Shown: positions 1-13,130 of the stretch, one piece after another
How the letters are laid out: each line of letters begins with the position of its first letter
How positions within the stretch are numbered: the first letter of the stretch is position 1
NCBI GenBank assembly: GCA_013396525.1
Contig: VWYX01000686.1
Span: forward strand, 299,345-363,344
Length of the DNA: 64,000 bases
Reading direction: 5' to 3'
From: Chaetorhynchus papuensis
Taxonomy: Eukaryota; Chordata; Aves; Passeriformes; Rhipiduridae
Position numbers and translations under genes: made by a program
Notes under the pieces: model-generated
What the model was told of the DNA's origin: nothing
The model's input: only the letters and a program-made list of their open reading frames with translations
Databases searched by the model: none

Positions 1-711
1 GATGTCAGGCAAAATGAATCCTGTGTGAGCTCTGCTCCCTGCCCACCGTTACCCAACACTGGAGCTTGTCCTGGGAAACGACGGGGTTACTCTGGGTGCT
101 GCAGCAGACGTGTTCCCACTGGTTATTTTCTGCAGTGGCAGGAGAGAGGGAATGTGAGAAGCCAAGGCCTGTTGAGAAGCCACATGATTAATGCATTTTC
201 CTTTGGCTGCATTTTCCTATTGCGACTTCTCAAATTTGCCCTGAGAAATACAAATTTTTAAGGTACACAAATGCAAAGCCCTCAGAGGCCATGAGCTGCC
301 TCAGGCTGGGAATGACCACAGGCTCATGGGAAGGTGCTGTCCACAGAGCTGGGTGCTCTTGAGTTTAAATGGAGCTTAAAATGGCCTGACCAGCAGGGTG
401 TGAGCTCCTGGGGTGTTTCTCCATGCCCTGCTCTGTCCTGTGTGGAAAAGGGCTATGGTCATAATCTCTATGGGGCTCCAGCTGCTCAGCTTGGCTTGGG
501 GCCAGGGCAGGATTGAGGTTCGGTCCCAGGGGATGAAGGAGCCTTTCCCCTGTGCAGGTCCCCAGGGCAGACCCCATGAGGACACTGCCCCAGCCCAGTG
601 CTTGGGACCCAGAGCAGCACAGGGAGCAGCAGGGCACAACAGTGGCTCTTGGGGCTCTCTTACCCCGGCGTCTGGGGTGAGCTCTTGGGCAGGGAAGAGC
701 ACAGTCCAGAG

Positions 712-742
712 GAAGTTATTTTCTGTGGAAGTTATTTTCTGT
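712..742. repeat. Short direct tandem duplication
   Basis: A 16-base unit, GAAGTTATTTTCTGTG, occurs twice back to back. It is a simple local duplication with no evident coding role. Confidence 0.6.
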
Positions 743-942
743 GGAGGTTCTCTCAGGAACCAAGGGATGCTCCCAACCGCATCCTTCAATCCCTGTCCTT
801 ATTCCTGTCACTATATCCATCCCTATCCCTTCTTCCATGCCATCCCACCAGCTCAGATACCCAGGAAAGGCAGCATCACCGGCACACATCACAAGTAGCT
901 CCTTCAAACAACCCCCACATGCATGGCAGCACATCCCTGTCC

Positions 943-975
943 TCATCCCCATCCCCATCCCCATCCCCATTCCTG
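943..975. repeat. CCCCAT hexamer microsatellite
   Basis: About five near-perfect copies of CCCCAT lie inside a wider pyrimidine-rich stretch (about 785-980) that also contains degenerate copies. Confidence 0.7.
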
Positions 976-3900
976 TCCCGTGCACGTCAGGCTGTGAGCG
1001 GGTGGACTCTGGTGAGTGTCTTTTTTCTCTGCCTTTCTCCTTCCCAGGCTGACCTGGCAGGTCACTGTGTGAAAGTTCAGCCCGGTCTGAACTCGCACAA
1101 ATTCCTGCAGCTGCTCAGCCCCGGGCTCACATCACCGGGAGGGATGGTTGGATGATTTATAGGAAGGTTGCTCACAGCGTTGCTTTGTTGTTAGAAACTG
1201 CAAACGTAAGGGAGACTCCAGGGAGAGGGACTAGGACATGTGAAATACATCGTCATGGCTTCAAGGATAAATTTAGGTTTTCCAGAGGAGCAGTTATTCT
1301 GACTCAGCAGAGGTCAGGAAACATCCAACACGGATTTCCTACTGGGCCCCATCTGGGCACAGCAGCACATCTCACCCAGACAGGCACTGGCAGCATTCCT
1401 GGACAGAGTGGAACCCCATCCAGTCTCTGCTCACACCTGGTCCTGCAAGGATTCGTCCATCACGCACCCTGGTCTGCTCCTGCAGCCAAACAGCTTGCTA
1501 AACCCCCACCCCTGAGGTCACCTATTCCCTCTCTTCCCAAGCAAGCTTGCTGGCTTAGACTTTGTCACTCCCCACTGTGGAGAGCGGCCATGCAGCTCCT
1601 GCCACCTGCGCAGGTTGGCTGTACCCCAACCCTCACTGCCCCGAGGGGACAGCAGGGTGGCACAGGCTGCCAGAGCACAGCCTCATCCTTTCCCAGGGCT
1701 GGGGACACCCCCTCACCCCTGTCAGAGGACACCCACAACTTCCGCTCTTGGCTGCTTCTTGATCAGAGATGAATTTCCAAGCAGGGTCAGTGAGAAAGAT
1801 GGAAAATTGGCCATAGCCATCCACCCCAGTGAGAAGCAGCTCCACCAGGAGCTCAGCCATGTCACTGGGCTCCATTCCCACCCTATCTCCTCTGGCTTTC
1901 TTTGCCAGCACAGGGCAGCCCTGGGTAAACCACTGGCAGCCCAAGTGAGGCAAGATGTAATTACCCAGGTTGCCGTATCTTCTGAGGGCTTCAGAGGATG
2001 GGTGAGGGTTGCAGCCACTCTGGGGTCCCTCTCACCTGGGGAAGGTCCTGGGCCCATTAGCCCAGAGCAGGGAGGCCCATTTTCACGTTTGAAAAGCCGA
2101 CATAAAAGGCCAGCAATGCTCTCGATCCAAGCAGCCTCCGTTATTTTCCTGGTGAGCCTGGACGAACGTTATGCAAGTCTTCACTCTCCTTTATTCTTCC
2201 TGCCATCCCGGGCTCTGTGGGGAGCACCGGGGTTACTGTGCAGAAGGTCACACATGCCAGAAGGCAGGAAACCAGAGGGCTTGGGGTAACGTGGGAGGCT
2301 TCCCAGCCAGAGAAATCCGACCCTTATTTTTTGCAGTCATCTCTCGGTTTAACCAACATGCGTTTCACATTAGGGACTCCGGCTAGCCGAGCTTGCAGCT
2401 GAGGGCTCAGGGAGCTCCAGGTTCCTGGGGATGAGGCTGGCCCTTGCACACTCAGTCTGCTCATAGGTCCATGTGGGAAGGGCTGGACCACAGGGACCAG
2501 GACTGGTCTCTGCTCCCTTTGTGTGACATTGGTGGCTTCTATTTTATCAGCATCCTTTGGCAGGTGGCACACAATGGATTTGGCAGAGCCTTTGGTGGGC
2601 ATGAGGATGACAAGAGATTTCTCCAGTATTTGCTGGACATCCTTTCATTTCATTCGTAGTTTCTGAAAGGAGATGTCCAGAGCCACTGGAAGGAGAGAGC
2701 TGGTGTGACAAGTACAAGCCAAGCCCACAGAGTTCATCCACAGCCCTGTTGTCACTCCTGGCCACCCGTCTCCTCCTCTGTGATGGGACAGAGACAGCTC
2801 TGGCACTGCTTGGCATTAATCAGTCAGCATCTTCTGGTGGCCGTGACCCCTCTGTCCTGCTGGCACGGCCCCTCACAGGCTGGAGCTCCTGACGCAACAC
2901 AAACGGCTTTTTTTGGCTGCATTGTGTGAAAAATCGCCAGGTCACTTCTGCTGCCCAGGAAGGTTTTTAGCTGTCGCAGGACATTCAGGATGGGTGTCCA
3001 CGAGAACCCCTGGGGATGTGCCCTCCTGTCCAACACTGTGCTGGGTAAGAACTCTGTGGGCTCCTCACCCACAGCCAGCAGCAGCCACATCCACAAGGGC
3101 TCTGCTAGATCTCTGCCTGTCCCCATGGGGCCACAGCTGCTTTTCCTTCTGGGAGGAGACTTCCAGGAAAGTGCAGCAGAGCTTTATACGGGAGAATGAC
3201 AGGGGACATATTCCTCATGCAGCAGCAAAGAGAGAAGCACGCAAATTTTGAGGCACCATCCTAAAAACCCCAGCTGGGGATCAAACCTCTTCCCACACGT
3301 CTCCCTGCCTGGTTCGTGACTAAGACAACGTGATGCTCGGGTTCCTTGTCTGGCTCTGCTGGCCGAAGCTCAGGGAGAGGCAGGGCTGTGCCTGCAGGGA
3401 CCAGGCGAGGCAGCGGTGACTCTCTCCGCCCCCCCGCCAGCTGCGTCCAGACTGTGCTCAGCTACGTAACGGAGTGTCCGGGAACACCGGCCTCGGGCTG
3501 CGTCTGGGAAGTCGGGATATTTCCTGCTGTAAAGGTAAAGGGAAGGGTCTGCAGGGTTGGGGACGGAAAATATAGTGATGAAAACAAGGCTTTGTCTGTT
3601 GCATGCACTTTCCAATGGGAAATATATCTTAATCTTTAGTAAAGATTTTTCTGCATTTTTATGCTCGGATTCTGGATTTTTCTAGATTTTACACCCCACC
3701 TCACAGGACATACAGGGACTGGGAGATGAAAAAAACTGAAAACCTGAAAAGAAACAGATGAAAATGCCCCAAAGCATCAAGAGCCCCAGCAGCCCCTTTC
3801 CCATCCCCCTTGCTGGCAAAACAGCAGCAGTGGCTGGGGAAGCTCCAGATCCCCAGCAGGGCTGGGATAGAAGAGCTGGCCCCATTTCCAGCCATGGCTC

Positions 3901-4042
3901 TTTCCCTGCTCTGACAGGCACTTTGGCTGATTCTTGGTTTCCTAAACTGAGCATTTTGCTGCCCATGGGGTGGATCTGAGCTCTCCCCGGAACAGAAGCA
4001 CTGTCCCTGCTGCCGGGCTTGGCCTCCCAAGTGGGGGCTGCC

Positions 4043-4250
4043 CAGCACCCAGTACTCACAGGTACTTCCCCCGAGGCATCCCACACCCAGAATCCATCAC
4101 CCAGCACTGAGATACATCCCCTGGGGCATCCTACACCCAGAACCTACCACCCCAGTACACAGCACCCATAGATACCTCGCCTGGGGCATCCCACACCTGG
4201 AACCCAGTACCCGGCACTCACAAGTACCTCTGCAGGGGCATCCTACGCCC
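4043..4250. repeat. Minisatellite of about 52-62 base units
   Basis: Roughly four degenerate units are recognised by a recurring core of the type GGGGCATCC(C/T)ACACC followed by CAGAA and CAGCAC. The core recurs near 4073, 4120, 4180 and 4236. Spacing is irregular, so the array is old. Confidence 0.6.
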
Positions 4251-6560
4251 AGCTTTCCTCATCCTCAGGTCAGAGAGGAGCATGTGCCATGCAGTGGTTG
4301 TGCTAGGACGGGGTAGGACAGAGCAGCATCTGATTAGTTTGAATTTCTTAAAAAAACAAGGGCTGTGGGGTTTTAACCTGGCAGACAGGTGTTTCCATTC
4401 CCGGAGCTTTGCTCGGCACTGTAAGAAACCTGACGTGGGTCCAAGTCTGCGCCTGAGCTTTGAGCATGGATGCTGCTGTTGGACCACCTCACTCACCCGG
4501 AGCTGAGCACATGCTCTCGGGAGGTGCCCAGGTTTGACATCTGGTGATCCCTCACACACGGAAATTCAAATACCTGGACAAGAATGCAGCTACACACCCA
4601 GGGGGCCTGGAAATTGTTTCCCCATTGCAAAGCACAGAGAAAAGGCAAATTCTGAGTCCAAGAAAACCCTCCCATCCCCAGAAAAGAGTCCAAAATGGGG
4701 AGTTTCCTGTCAATCAAAGTGGCTGACGTTGCCATGATCATGAGCTGGCAGTGATCACCTGAGACCACAGAGCATCATGGCTCCTCCATTCCAGCTGAGG
4801 AGTAGGGTTTGTGTTGGGGAGTGTCACTTTTAACAGTGGTTTTGTGGTTCCCAACTGCTAAGTGACCATTTCCAAACCCACCCAGATCAGTGCCCTTGAC
4901 TGGGCAGGGTCTTCCTTTGGGAGAAACTCTCTGGGGAGAGAAAGGTCAGGGTGCAGAGGGCTGGTCCCAGCCTTCCCTGTGCCCTTGCCCATGAGGTGGG
5001 AGTAGCCCCAGGCAAGTCCCCCTGGATGATTTTCCATGCATTCCTTGGTGGGGACCTGACTTTCATCAAGAGTTCCCCTGGACCCACCAGAGAAAGCCCA
5101 GCAGCATTTCTGGTGCATGTTTCTTCTCTCAGTGAGAGGCTACCCAGGAACTCCCTGTCACCAGCCTCTCCCGGGACTCTGCAGAAAACATGAATATCAT
5201 CGGGAGAGCATTACTGCAGCAGGGCTGGACCTTCCTGTGGCTCAGGGCTGCCTTCAGCACCATCGAGTTGGGGCGGTTCAGGGCTTGTGGCATCACCAGC
5301 ACCAGGCTCAGCCCTCGTGGCTGTTCCCCCACCTGTGTTGGTTCCCTGGTGCTCCCAGCCACTGGTGACACACGGCAGCCTCACAGGGCTGGGAGCCACT
5401 GGCACTCACTGCTCTCCATTCGATGCTGAGTCTTGCTGAGGTGCTGATGACTTTCTGGGGAAGAGCCTCACCACAGCCTCAGGGCTTTGGTGAAAGCCAG
5501 CTGTGCAGCCAGTCCAGGCAATGCTTGTTTGCACAACCACATCCTGTAAATGTTTGCAAACCCCACTCAGAGCTCCTTGGGATGATTTTGTGGGACATCA
5601 GCACGGCCAGGTAGGAGGGACACTGTCCTCCTAGCTTCTTCCCCAGGATGGTTTCTTCCTCTCTCCAAAATCTTTCTAACACCCTGTGCTGGTGTGAGGG
5701 GTGGAGCTCTGCCTGGCTCTGCATCTCCTTTATCCTTGGACTTCAGGACATGTAGCAAAAATAGCTGTCAGAAAGGGGAAAGTGACCTTTGCCATTTGAG
5801 TAACTGTTTGCTGTGTCAGCACAGGCACAAGGTGTTTGGGGATTTTGTGCAAAGTTCCAGCGGCTCTGAGCCAGGACCAGAAGATTCTCACCTCTCTGTT
5901 AGTAGCCATGAATAACACCGAGAATGTGGCCTCATAATCCCTGCTCAGGGAGACACTTGGGAGAGGAGGTGCCTTCCAGGGAATGCGCGTGCGGACTGTA
6001 GGGATTCCCTGTGTGTCTCCATGCCAGAAACGCTCCCCTGACTGGTTGACCAACCATGGAATGGGAAGGGGAAGGCTGCAGCAATGGGATGAGATAGAAT
6101 GGGATGGAAGGAATGGAAGGGGTATGCTTCAAGGATGGGATGGGAAGAAAAAGCTGCAGGGATGGAATGGGAAAGGCTGCTCGAATGGAAATGGGCTCAG
6201 GAAGGCCACAAGGTGTCTGGGATTTGGTACCAAATCCTCACCCCATGATAGTCTTGAACAAACAAACCCAAAAGCTGAAAATCTGTCCCACTGCCTTCTT
6301 GGTTCAGTCAAGGGGCTCAATCTCCTCTGCCATGGGGGCAACAAATGGGTCTCTTGGGGAGCTGAGAGCCTGTCTGGGAGCCCGGAGAGCCAGGGACAAG
6401 GCAGCTGAGCTGGACCCCCGGGTCTGGGGGCCCTGAGTACCCTCAGAGTGCTGCGGCTGAGGGCTCCAGACCAGGGAGAGCAGAGCACTGCCCGCGGGTG
6501 ACCGGGCCCACACCTGCCCCCGTGGCCTTTCTGCCCGGCTTGGCAAACCCAGCCCAGAGA

Positions 6561-6590
6561 GTGAAATTAGAAGCAATTAAAAATTAAGCT
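6561..6590. promoter_or_regulatory. AT-rich island with homeodomain-type cores
   Basis: A run of AATTA/TTAATT cores (ATTAG, CAATTAAAAATTAAG) sits in an otherwise GC-rich background. This is a candidate conserved element; conservation cannot be tested here. Confidence 0.2.
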
Positions 6591-6811
6591 TGGCTGAGGC
6601 TCAGATCAAACTTTCTACCAATTTTAGCTGCTTGTTACTTTGGAGACAACATGCACTGGAGTTCAGCTGGTGACGCAACACAGAGGGGATTTCTGCTTGC
6701 ATGGGGCTCTGGGCCAGGGATAGCCATGAGGGCTGCCAGCAGCCAGAGCAGAGCGAGCTGAGGTTGGAACCAAAGTACAGAGAGGGCAGAACCTGCAGCA
6801 CCTGATGTCTC

Positions 6812-6872
6812 ATTTGAAAATTTACATCTTTCTGCTTTTTGATTAATTCTTGCTCAATTAATTCTTATCCTC
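6812..6872. promoter_or_regulatory. AT-rich island with two TTAATT cores
   Basis: TGATTAATTC and CAATTAATTC lie within about 25 bases of each other, flanked by GC-rich DNA. The composition suggests a regulatory element, but there is no direct proof. Confidence 0.2.
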
Positions 6873-7974
6873 TTCCAGAGGAAAAAAGGAGCTTTAGAGC
6901 CAAGGAGAGAAACAAGACATTGATTAAATCTTCCCGCAAAGACCCCCATGACCCTTCAGTGAAGGAGGGATGCCCGGGGTCCCCACAGCACCTTTGATGC
7001 AGTGTGGAGGCGGGCTGGGGGCTGGTGTGGTGGGCTGGGTTCGATGGCCAGGGTGTCACCCTGGCAGCGCCTGGAGAGCTTCCACAGCCACCTTGGCCAC
7101 CTCGAACACTGACTGACGGGCAGCACAGCTTGGCCCAAAGCAAACAGGGCTGAGGTCAGGAGCAAGGACAGCGGATGGCAGCGAAGAGAGGGTGATCCAG
7201 TGGGGACGGGCCCCTGGGCAGCACCAATGGGTGCCGGCTGGCAGCAGCCCCGCAGTGAACCTGTCACCGCCTTTGCCGTGCTGTGGAAAAGAAGGAAACC
7301 TCCTCTCTAAAGGCATTTCCCAGCTGTGGGGTGTATGCAGGACGAGACCAGGTGATGTCACAGGGCTCTCTCACCATCCTGCAAACTGTCCCCAGCCGAT
7401 CTCAGGGTAACCCAGTCCTCCTGGCAGGCTCAGAGAGACCCTGTCCCTGTCCATGCTGGGGCACTAGCCCCTGCTGGCTGGACAGGTGAGCAAGTGAGCC
7501 ACCAGGCTATCTGTCAGCTGAGGGATACCACAGCCAAAAAGAAATTAAGCCCCCAGCCACCCACTGCAGCAACACTTTATTTATATTTATATGCAGAGAA
7601 GTAGGAGATTTCAGGTTCTGCAGAGCCCATGGCAGTGTCACTGTCCTCTCTGATTTCACTTGGAAGGGACTTGGAGAAGCAAGGTGCCATCACGATGGGC
7701 ATTCATCTAAGAGCCAGGGACAGCTGGTGGGCTTGGGGCAGATGGCCCAGCTGGGGCACAGCCCCTCGCCCCAAGCCACGCCTTTGAGTGCCCCGTGGTG
7801 GAGATGGACACAAGCAGCCGTGGAGCTCCTTGGGCCAAATGTCTGTGTGGGCCTGAGCCGTGTCCTTGCCTGTGGCTTCAACTGGGTCACCCTGATGTGC
7901 AGCGAGTGCCTCGGGTCTCAGACACGGCTCCAGCACTCCAGACGGCTGCTGGAGAGGCGACTGCCACCCCTCAT

Positions 7975-8090
7975 TTGCGTTACCCTGACAATATTCCCCA
8001 TAACTGACTGATCGAATCATGCAGGGCTGTAAGAGTTCCCTAATTAACACAGTTATTATTAGCAATGTCAGGACAGGTTTGAAAAAGGCG
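7975..8090. promoter_or_regulatory. Candidate conserved non-coding element
   Basis: An AT-rich segment in GC-rich surroundings holds CCCTAATTAACAC and TTATTATTAGC, that is several overlapping TAAT cores, plus GACAATATTCC. It resembles developmental enhancers bound by homeodomain factors. The call rests on composition and motif density only. Confidence 0.25.
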
Positions 8091-8627
8091 AGTTCAGAGT
8101 CCCTGTGCCTGACAGCAAGTGGTGAGTGGGATGATGGGACCATCCCACATGACCGTGATGTCCTCCCTGTCACTTGGGAGTCCTGACTGCATCTGGGTTG
8201 TGGGAGCAGGGACATCCCTACATGCCAGATGGGTTGGGTGGGCTGCACAGGCACCGGTCCAGGCATGGGTGGGGTCATGTTGTTGCCAGTCTTTCCCCAC
8301 GAGCCAAGACACTGCTCTTGGCTCATACCCAGGCAAATCCCAAGGGAATTGGGACCTTCATTACTCAGGCCAAGACTCCTGGTGATGGCAACAGCTGGAT
8401 GTGCAGGGGGAGCAAGGTGAGAGGGTTCTGCTGGGTCAGGGAAGTGTGCTGGCCGTCCTGCAGTGCTGCCTCTTCCCCAGCCCCCAGATCGCCCCGGCTC
8501 CTGCCTGCGAGCTGGTGCCTCCGGGGCTCTTTGCCGTATGTAGGGCAGCCCCGGGGTGCCTGCAGCAGCTTGTGCTCTGCCAGAGCTGCTGCCACTGCTG
8601 CTCCCCATTGAGCGCTTGGAGAGGCAC

Positions 8628-8800
8628 CTAATTCATCCTTTCAGAGCAGAGATAAGATGGATTAAGGCCTGCTGAACGGTTGCCAAAAGAATCGCCATTA
8701 GGAGAGCTTAATCTCCACCAGACTAAAAGCAGACAGGCTGCAGCCACAGCTAGTCCTGTCTGCCAGAGGATAAACACCCAGTGCAGGATTTCAGGAAAAC
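8628..8800. promoter_or_regulatory. Candidate conserved non-coding element
   Basis: The segment combines GATAAG (GATA-type), GGATTAAGG and CTTAATCTC (K50 homeodomain-type cores), and a low-CpG moderate-AT context unlike its neighbours. It is a candidate enhancer only. Confidence 0.25.
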
Positions 8801-10129
8801 CTTTGGAGGCTGTGAAATGCATCCCAAAGTGTACATGCTCTCCGGAGTGCCCGAGGCTGGGTGCTGGATCCCTCACTTCCCCCAGCTCCCAGGGGGAAGT
8901 CGCTGAGTGTAATGCAAAGGACTGTGTTGGCCACTGGAGTCTCAGACACCTCTGTGCCTTGACTCTTCCTTTCCGTGAGCTCCAAGGCTCCTCCATCCTC
9001 GCAGTGTTATCTCCCCAAAGATTAGCTCCCCAAAGCTGTCCTTGTCCACGTACTTCTCAGCTGACTCACATTTGTTATTTCCTGTCCCTATCTCTGATTT
9101 CCTTTGCTGTCCTCACACTACCACTCCCCAAGGTCCAGCTCCTCTCCAGGTATCCCTGACCTCGCTGCTGCTCAGGGTCTGACAGATTTCCCAGCCTCCA
9201 GGCTGACTTCAGAGGATGATGATGTCCCTTTCCATGGAGCCAGAGCATGGAAGGGACAGACTTCCCTCTCCCCTCCAGTGGTGACAGACAACTTTAATTT
9301 GCCCCCATGCAGCCTGCCTGGGATACCTCCACAGCCATGTGTGGTCAGTGTTGTGCCCAGCACGACCACCACAGCTCGGGTAAGGCAGTGCCAGTCTGGT
9401 GTCTCTTCCTTGCCTGGGAAGAAGTGGTGAGACTGGCCAGGGATTTTGGACCTCTTAGGAAAGCCAGACCAAGCAGGCCAGTGTTTGCATTTTAGTCACG
9501 TCTTGGTGGTAAGGACACTGTGCCAGGTGCCAACCACTGCCAGGGATCTGACCCCACTGGCTTTACACCACCACCACCACTTCTCAGGACTCAAGATAGG
9601 GAGAATGGGCCCCATCAACCACACCCTGCTGGAGATCTCTGGCCATCCGGCCATCCCACAAAGAGGGATTTTGAGTTCATTTTTCTGTCGGACCCTGGAA
9701 AGAGGCAGAGCATTGGCAGCATGCCAGGGCAGTGCTTGTGACAGGGGCTTTGGGGCTCATCACACCTCTGCCCTGAAAAACCCTGACATCTCCAATGTCA
9801 TTGTCTCTGGGCTTTTGTTGACACAAGAGGTCTCACAGGCATCCCTCTCCCACCAGCGCTGTATGGGTAAGTCAGGCTGCATTAAAGCACAGCCACTAAA
9901 ACGCCCAGCCCCAGCCTTGAGCCCTTCCCTCCAGTGCTTCGGGGTTCCCCTAACCCCCAGCTCCTTTCACACAGGTAACAAACCCTCCAACTTCACTGCT
10001 GTCCCCCCTGCCCTCCCACTGCCCTCCTCTCCCCTTCCTTGCCTGTCCCTTACCCTTGCATTCCCCCACGATGGCAGCTGCCTCTGGCCGTGGAGAAGAT
10101 GGAGGCTGGGCACGGCTCTTCCCTCTCTG

Positions 10130-10225
10130 CTGGCATGACGCAACCCGGGCTCCGTGGCGGTGACACACTGTCCCAGCCAAACAAACACTGCCCGGGCCCC
10201 GTGTTTCATTGCAACAGCCTGCGCA
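10130..10225. promoter_or_regulatory. Candidate element with FOX and bZIP-type sites
   Basis: ATGACGCAAC (C/EBP- or ATF-like), CCAAACAAACACTG (forkhead-like) and TTTCATTGCAACA occur within 95 bases. The motif matches are direct; function is inferred. Confidence 0.2.
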
Positions 10226-12147
10226 GCCCCGGCACTCCCGGCCAGGGACAGCGCAGCCGCCTCTGGCAGAGCCAGGGGCTGGCAGGGGCAGCTCTTCTGG
10301 TGCAAGCACCGTCCCAGCGCCCCTCGGGGATGATTTTTGACTGGGCCGTGGCTGCCCAGACCAAGGGAGGGCTGAGGTCTCCAGGATGCAAGGGACCCAC
10401 ATCCCGAACGGTCCCCATTACCGACGGTGTGATGAGCTCAGCTCGGGTCCTGTGGTGTCCCTGCCTGTCTCTGCACCTGCTCTGCCCTGTCTCTTCTCTG
10501 CCCCGATGGCAGAGCAGAGCTGTTGGGGGCATGGAGGGTGTCAGCTGATCCCCTAGGGGCTTTTTGGTGCTGTCCCTAAACTTCCTGTGGGCACAGCAGG
10601 CATGTGAGAAGGGCCTGAGGCCAATGTGAAGCCATGGGATCCATGTGGCACCTGGCACTGGGACTCCCAAGTCACGGGACGAGCCAAGGCACCAGCACGA
10701 TTCGGAGCAGGAGCCGGGGGCTGTCCCCGAGGGGGACGCAGGGACTGGCACAGCCGGAGGCAGCCCCGTGGAGCCCAGACAGAGACGGCAGTGGCACAGC
10801 AGGGCTGCCATGTCAGCGTGCCAGAGGTGAGCAGTGATGGCAGATGTAGGTGAGAGTTAAGCCATGCTGGGGACGCTGAGCCTTCCCCACGCTCCCTTGA
10901 TGTAACATTTGTGGGAGCAGTGTGTTCCAGCAGTGCCATAAACACAGAGAAGCAATAAACTTGCCTTTATCTGCCTGTGGAGCCTTGGGACCATCTAAAT
11001 TAGGAAACAAAGGAAGAAACAACAACTCCAAAGGGTTTTTTTCTAGCTGAGCTGAAAATAGAGCAGAAGCCGGGAGGGGGAAGTTCAGCCCAGACAGGGC
11101 TGGGACACCTCAGCTGGCCCCGGTGCCACCCCCACACCTGGCCTAGAGCCAGCCTCTGCCTGGGAACACACACCCAGGGCAGTGTCCCCAGGCACAGGGG
11201 GTGATGGTGGTCCCGGCATCACTCTCCTCTAACCCAGGAGTGGCAGAGGATGCTCAGCCAGCCTGTAGGGCTCCGGCCTGGAACTGGTGGTGTTGTCTGT
11301 ATGACAACACACCTCTGCCCTGCCTTTTGGGCAACCTGCCTGGAGCTGGATCTCCTCTCCTGGGGCCCTCACAAGCCCCTTTCTGTCCTGACCCTCCAGC
11401 AAGGGAGTGCCATTGCTGCAGAAGCCACACTTGTGTTACAGTCGCATCTGTCAGTCACTGACCTCACCCTAGCTTGACTCAGTGCAGTCCTCGCATGGGC
11501 AGAAGCTGATCCCCAACCCTCTGAACCTTGGCCCAGCACTTGGTATCTCCTGGGCATGGACAGTGTCAGCCCACTCAAAATTAACTATTCTGGGTCATCT
11601 TCCTCACAGAAGACAATGACATTGCAGAAACTGAGTTTTTCACCCAGGGATGATTGTGAAGACAGGTTTTCATGCAGATTAACCCAGCCCCCAGCAGGCT
11701 GTTACCCCTCTTCTCGCCCCTATAGTCCCCAAACTGTAAAGTTTTATGGGACTGTCAGCAACCAAAACCAACCTATTGCCACCCATGACCAACCCCTCAC
11801 CATCTGTTGCCACCCATCCCTAACCCATCCCCACCCATCCCCACCAACCCATCACTGTCCATCACCCACCACTAAGCCATTGCCTCACCAACGAGTCCCC
11901 ATCCCTCACTAACCCATCACCGGCCATCACCATCCACCAGCCCATCACTGGCCCATGCCCCCACCCTCACTGAAGAACAGACCCAGCCTGCTGTGCTGAT
12001 GGCAAAGTGTGGCCTGACCCTGTGCAGCACTGCATGGAGGGCTGTGGGGACAGTGCCTGTCTGTGCAGGTGAAACACTGGTGGCAGTGAGCTGTGGGGTC
12101 AGCCCTGCCAGCCCCCAGGGCTTTTTGGGCTCTCAGATCACAGCTCG

Positions 12148-12290
12148 TGTTAAGAAAACCATAAATTATTAATTGCAGCTAAGATGGGAAAGGCTGTGAG
12201 CTGCCGCCTGCGCAGACCCACTGTTCATCTCCAGGCTCTGCCCTCCTAAAGCAGGTCTCACATTTATATTTCATGAGCATGTCCCTCAGA
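12148..12290. promoter_or_regulatory. Candidate conserved non-coding element
   Basis: ATAAATTATTAATTGCAGC at about 12161-12179 is followed by an AT-rich tail with CATTTATATTTCATG. This is a second TAAT-dense island in the gene-free region. Confidence 0.22.
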
Positions 12291-13017
12291 AGCAGTTCTA
12301 CAGTGAAAAGAAGGAGTAACGCACACTCTGCACAGAGCCCAGGCGGGTGACGTGCAGTCCCAGCAGCCCCCTCCATCCCAGACAGAACCCCGTGCTGCTG
12401 CACAAGAAAACCCTCCCCAGGCACTAAATCCTGTTTTCTCATAAAATTTAGGACAATCCGTTAGGGCTTGTCCTACACTTTGGAGGCAGGTGTGCCAACA
12501 GGCAGGTTGGCACAAGCCACCTCTGTTGAGGTGGGTGCTGGGAGCACACAGAAAGCTGAGCTCCATGGAGGTTGTCTCGGCCTAGAAGGCTTGTCTGGTC
12601 CTGAGCCCCAGCTGCTGGCCTGTCAGAGCAAATTCACATCACATCTCATTAAAAATTTGAGGCTCAATCCAGGCACCCACCCCAGACATATGCAGTGGAG
12701 GTGGGGTGCACCTACACAGCCCCCAGCATTTGGGGGACGTCCTGGAAAGACCTCCCTGGCTCAGTGTTTTGGGCACCTGCCAGGTCCTGGGCTGACCTGG
12801 GACCTTTCTCTGCTTGCTGCCAGGTGGTTTGGGGTCGTGGGATGATGACCTGGGTACCTGCATAGGACAAGTTGGGTTTGTGCCCCGTGCAGCTTCAAGC
12901 AGGAGTGTCCCACCCCCCAACACCCCCGGACTGGCCGTCTCCCGTGGGCGGTTGTCAGCTCGGGTTCAGCTCTTCCATCACCTGCTCTGAGGAGCCTGTC
13001 TGCTTGTTTGTTCTTGC

Positions 13018-13130
13018 CTGAATCCATTAATTAACCTGAATTAAAGCGTCATTCGAGCTGACAGTGCTGGGCTTCCTTGCGGCAAGGATGTTCGTTACGA
13101 TTATCACCTGGGCAAGGAAATTACAGCAAA
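13018..13130. promoter_or_regulatory. Candidate conserved non-coding element
   Basis: CCATTAATTAACCTGAATTAA at about 13025-13045 has palindromic TTAATTAA cores, followed by CGATTATCACC (GATA-type on the minus strand). It resembles a homeodomain-bound element by composition. Confidence 0.25.

Larger units (their letters stand above)
1..7560. other. Non-coding stretch, no gene recognised
   Basis: I find no open frame here with a recognisable domain, and no chain of exons with compatible phases. Visible content: a short tandem duplication near 712-742, a CCCCAT hexamer run near 943-975, a degenerate minisatellite near 4043-4250, a GGAATGGGA-rich patch near 6050-6195, and AT-rich islands near 6561-6590 and 6812-6872. 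A modest CpG-rich patch lies at about 3420-3500. The stretch is probably intergenic or part of a non-coding transcript. Confidence 0.5.

Noticed and set aside
7703..8608. 301-codon minus-strand open frame
   Set aside because: Composition is proline/serine/glutamine-rich without any domain, no splice context, and overlapping frames are equally open. It is a GC-rich chance frame.
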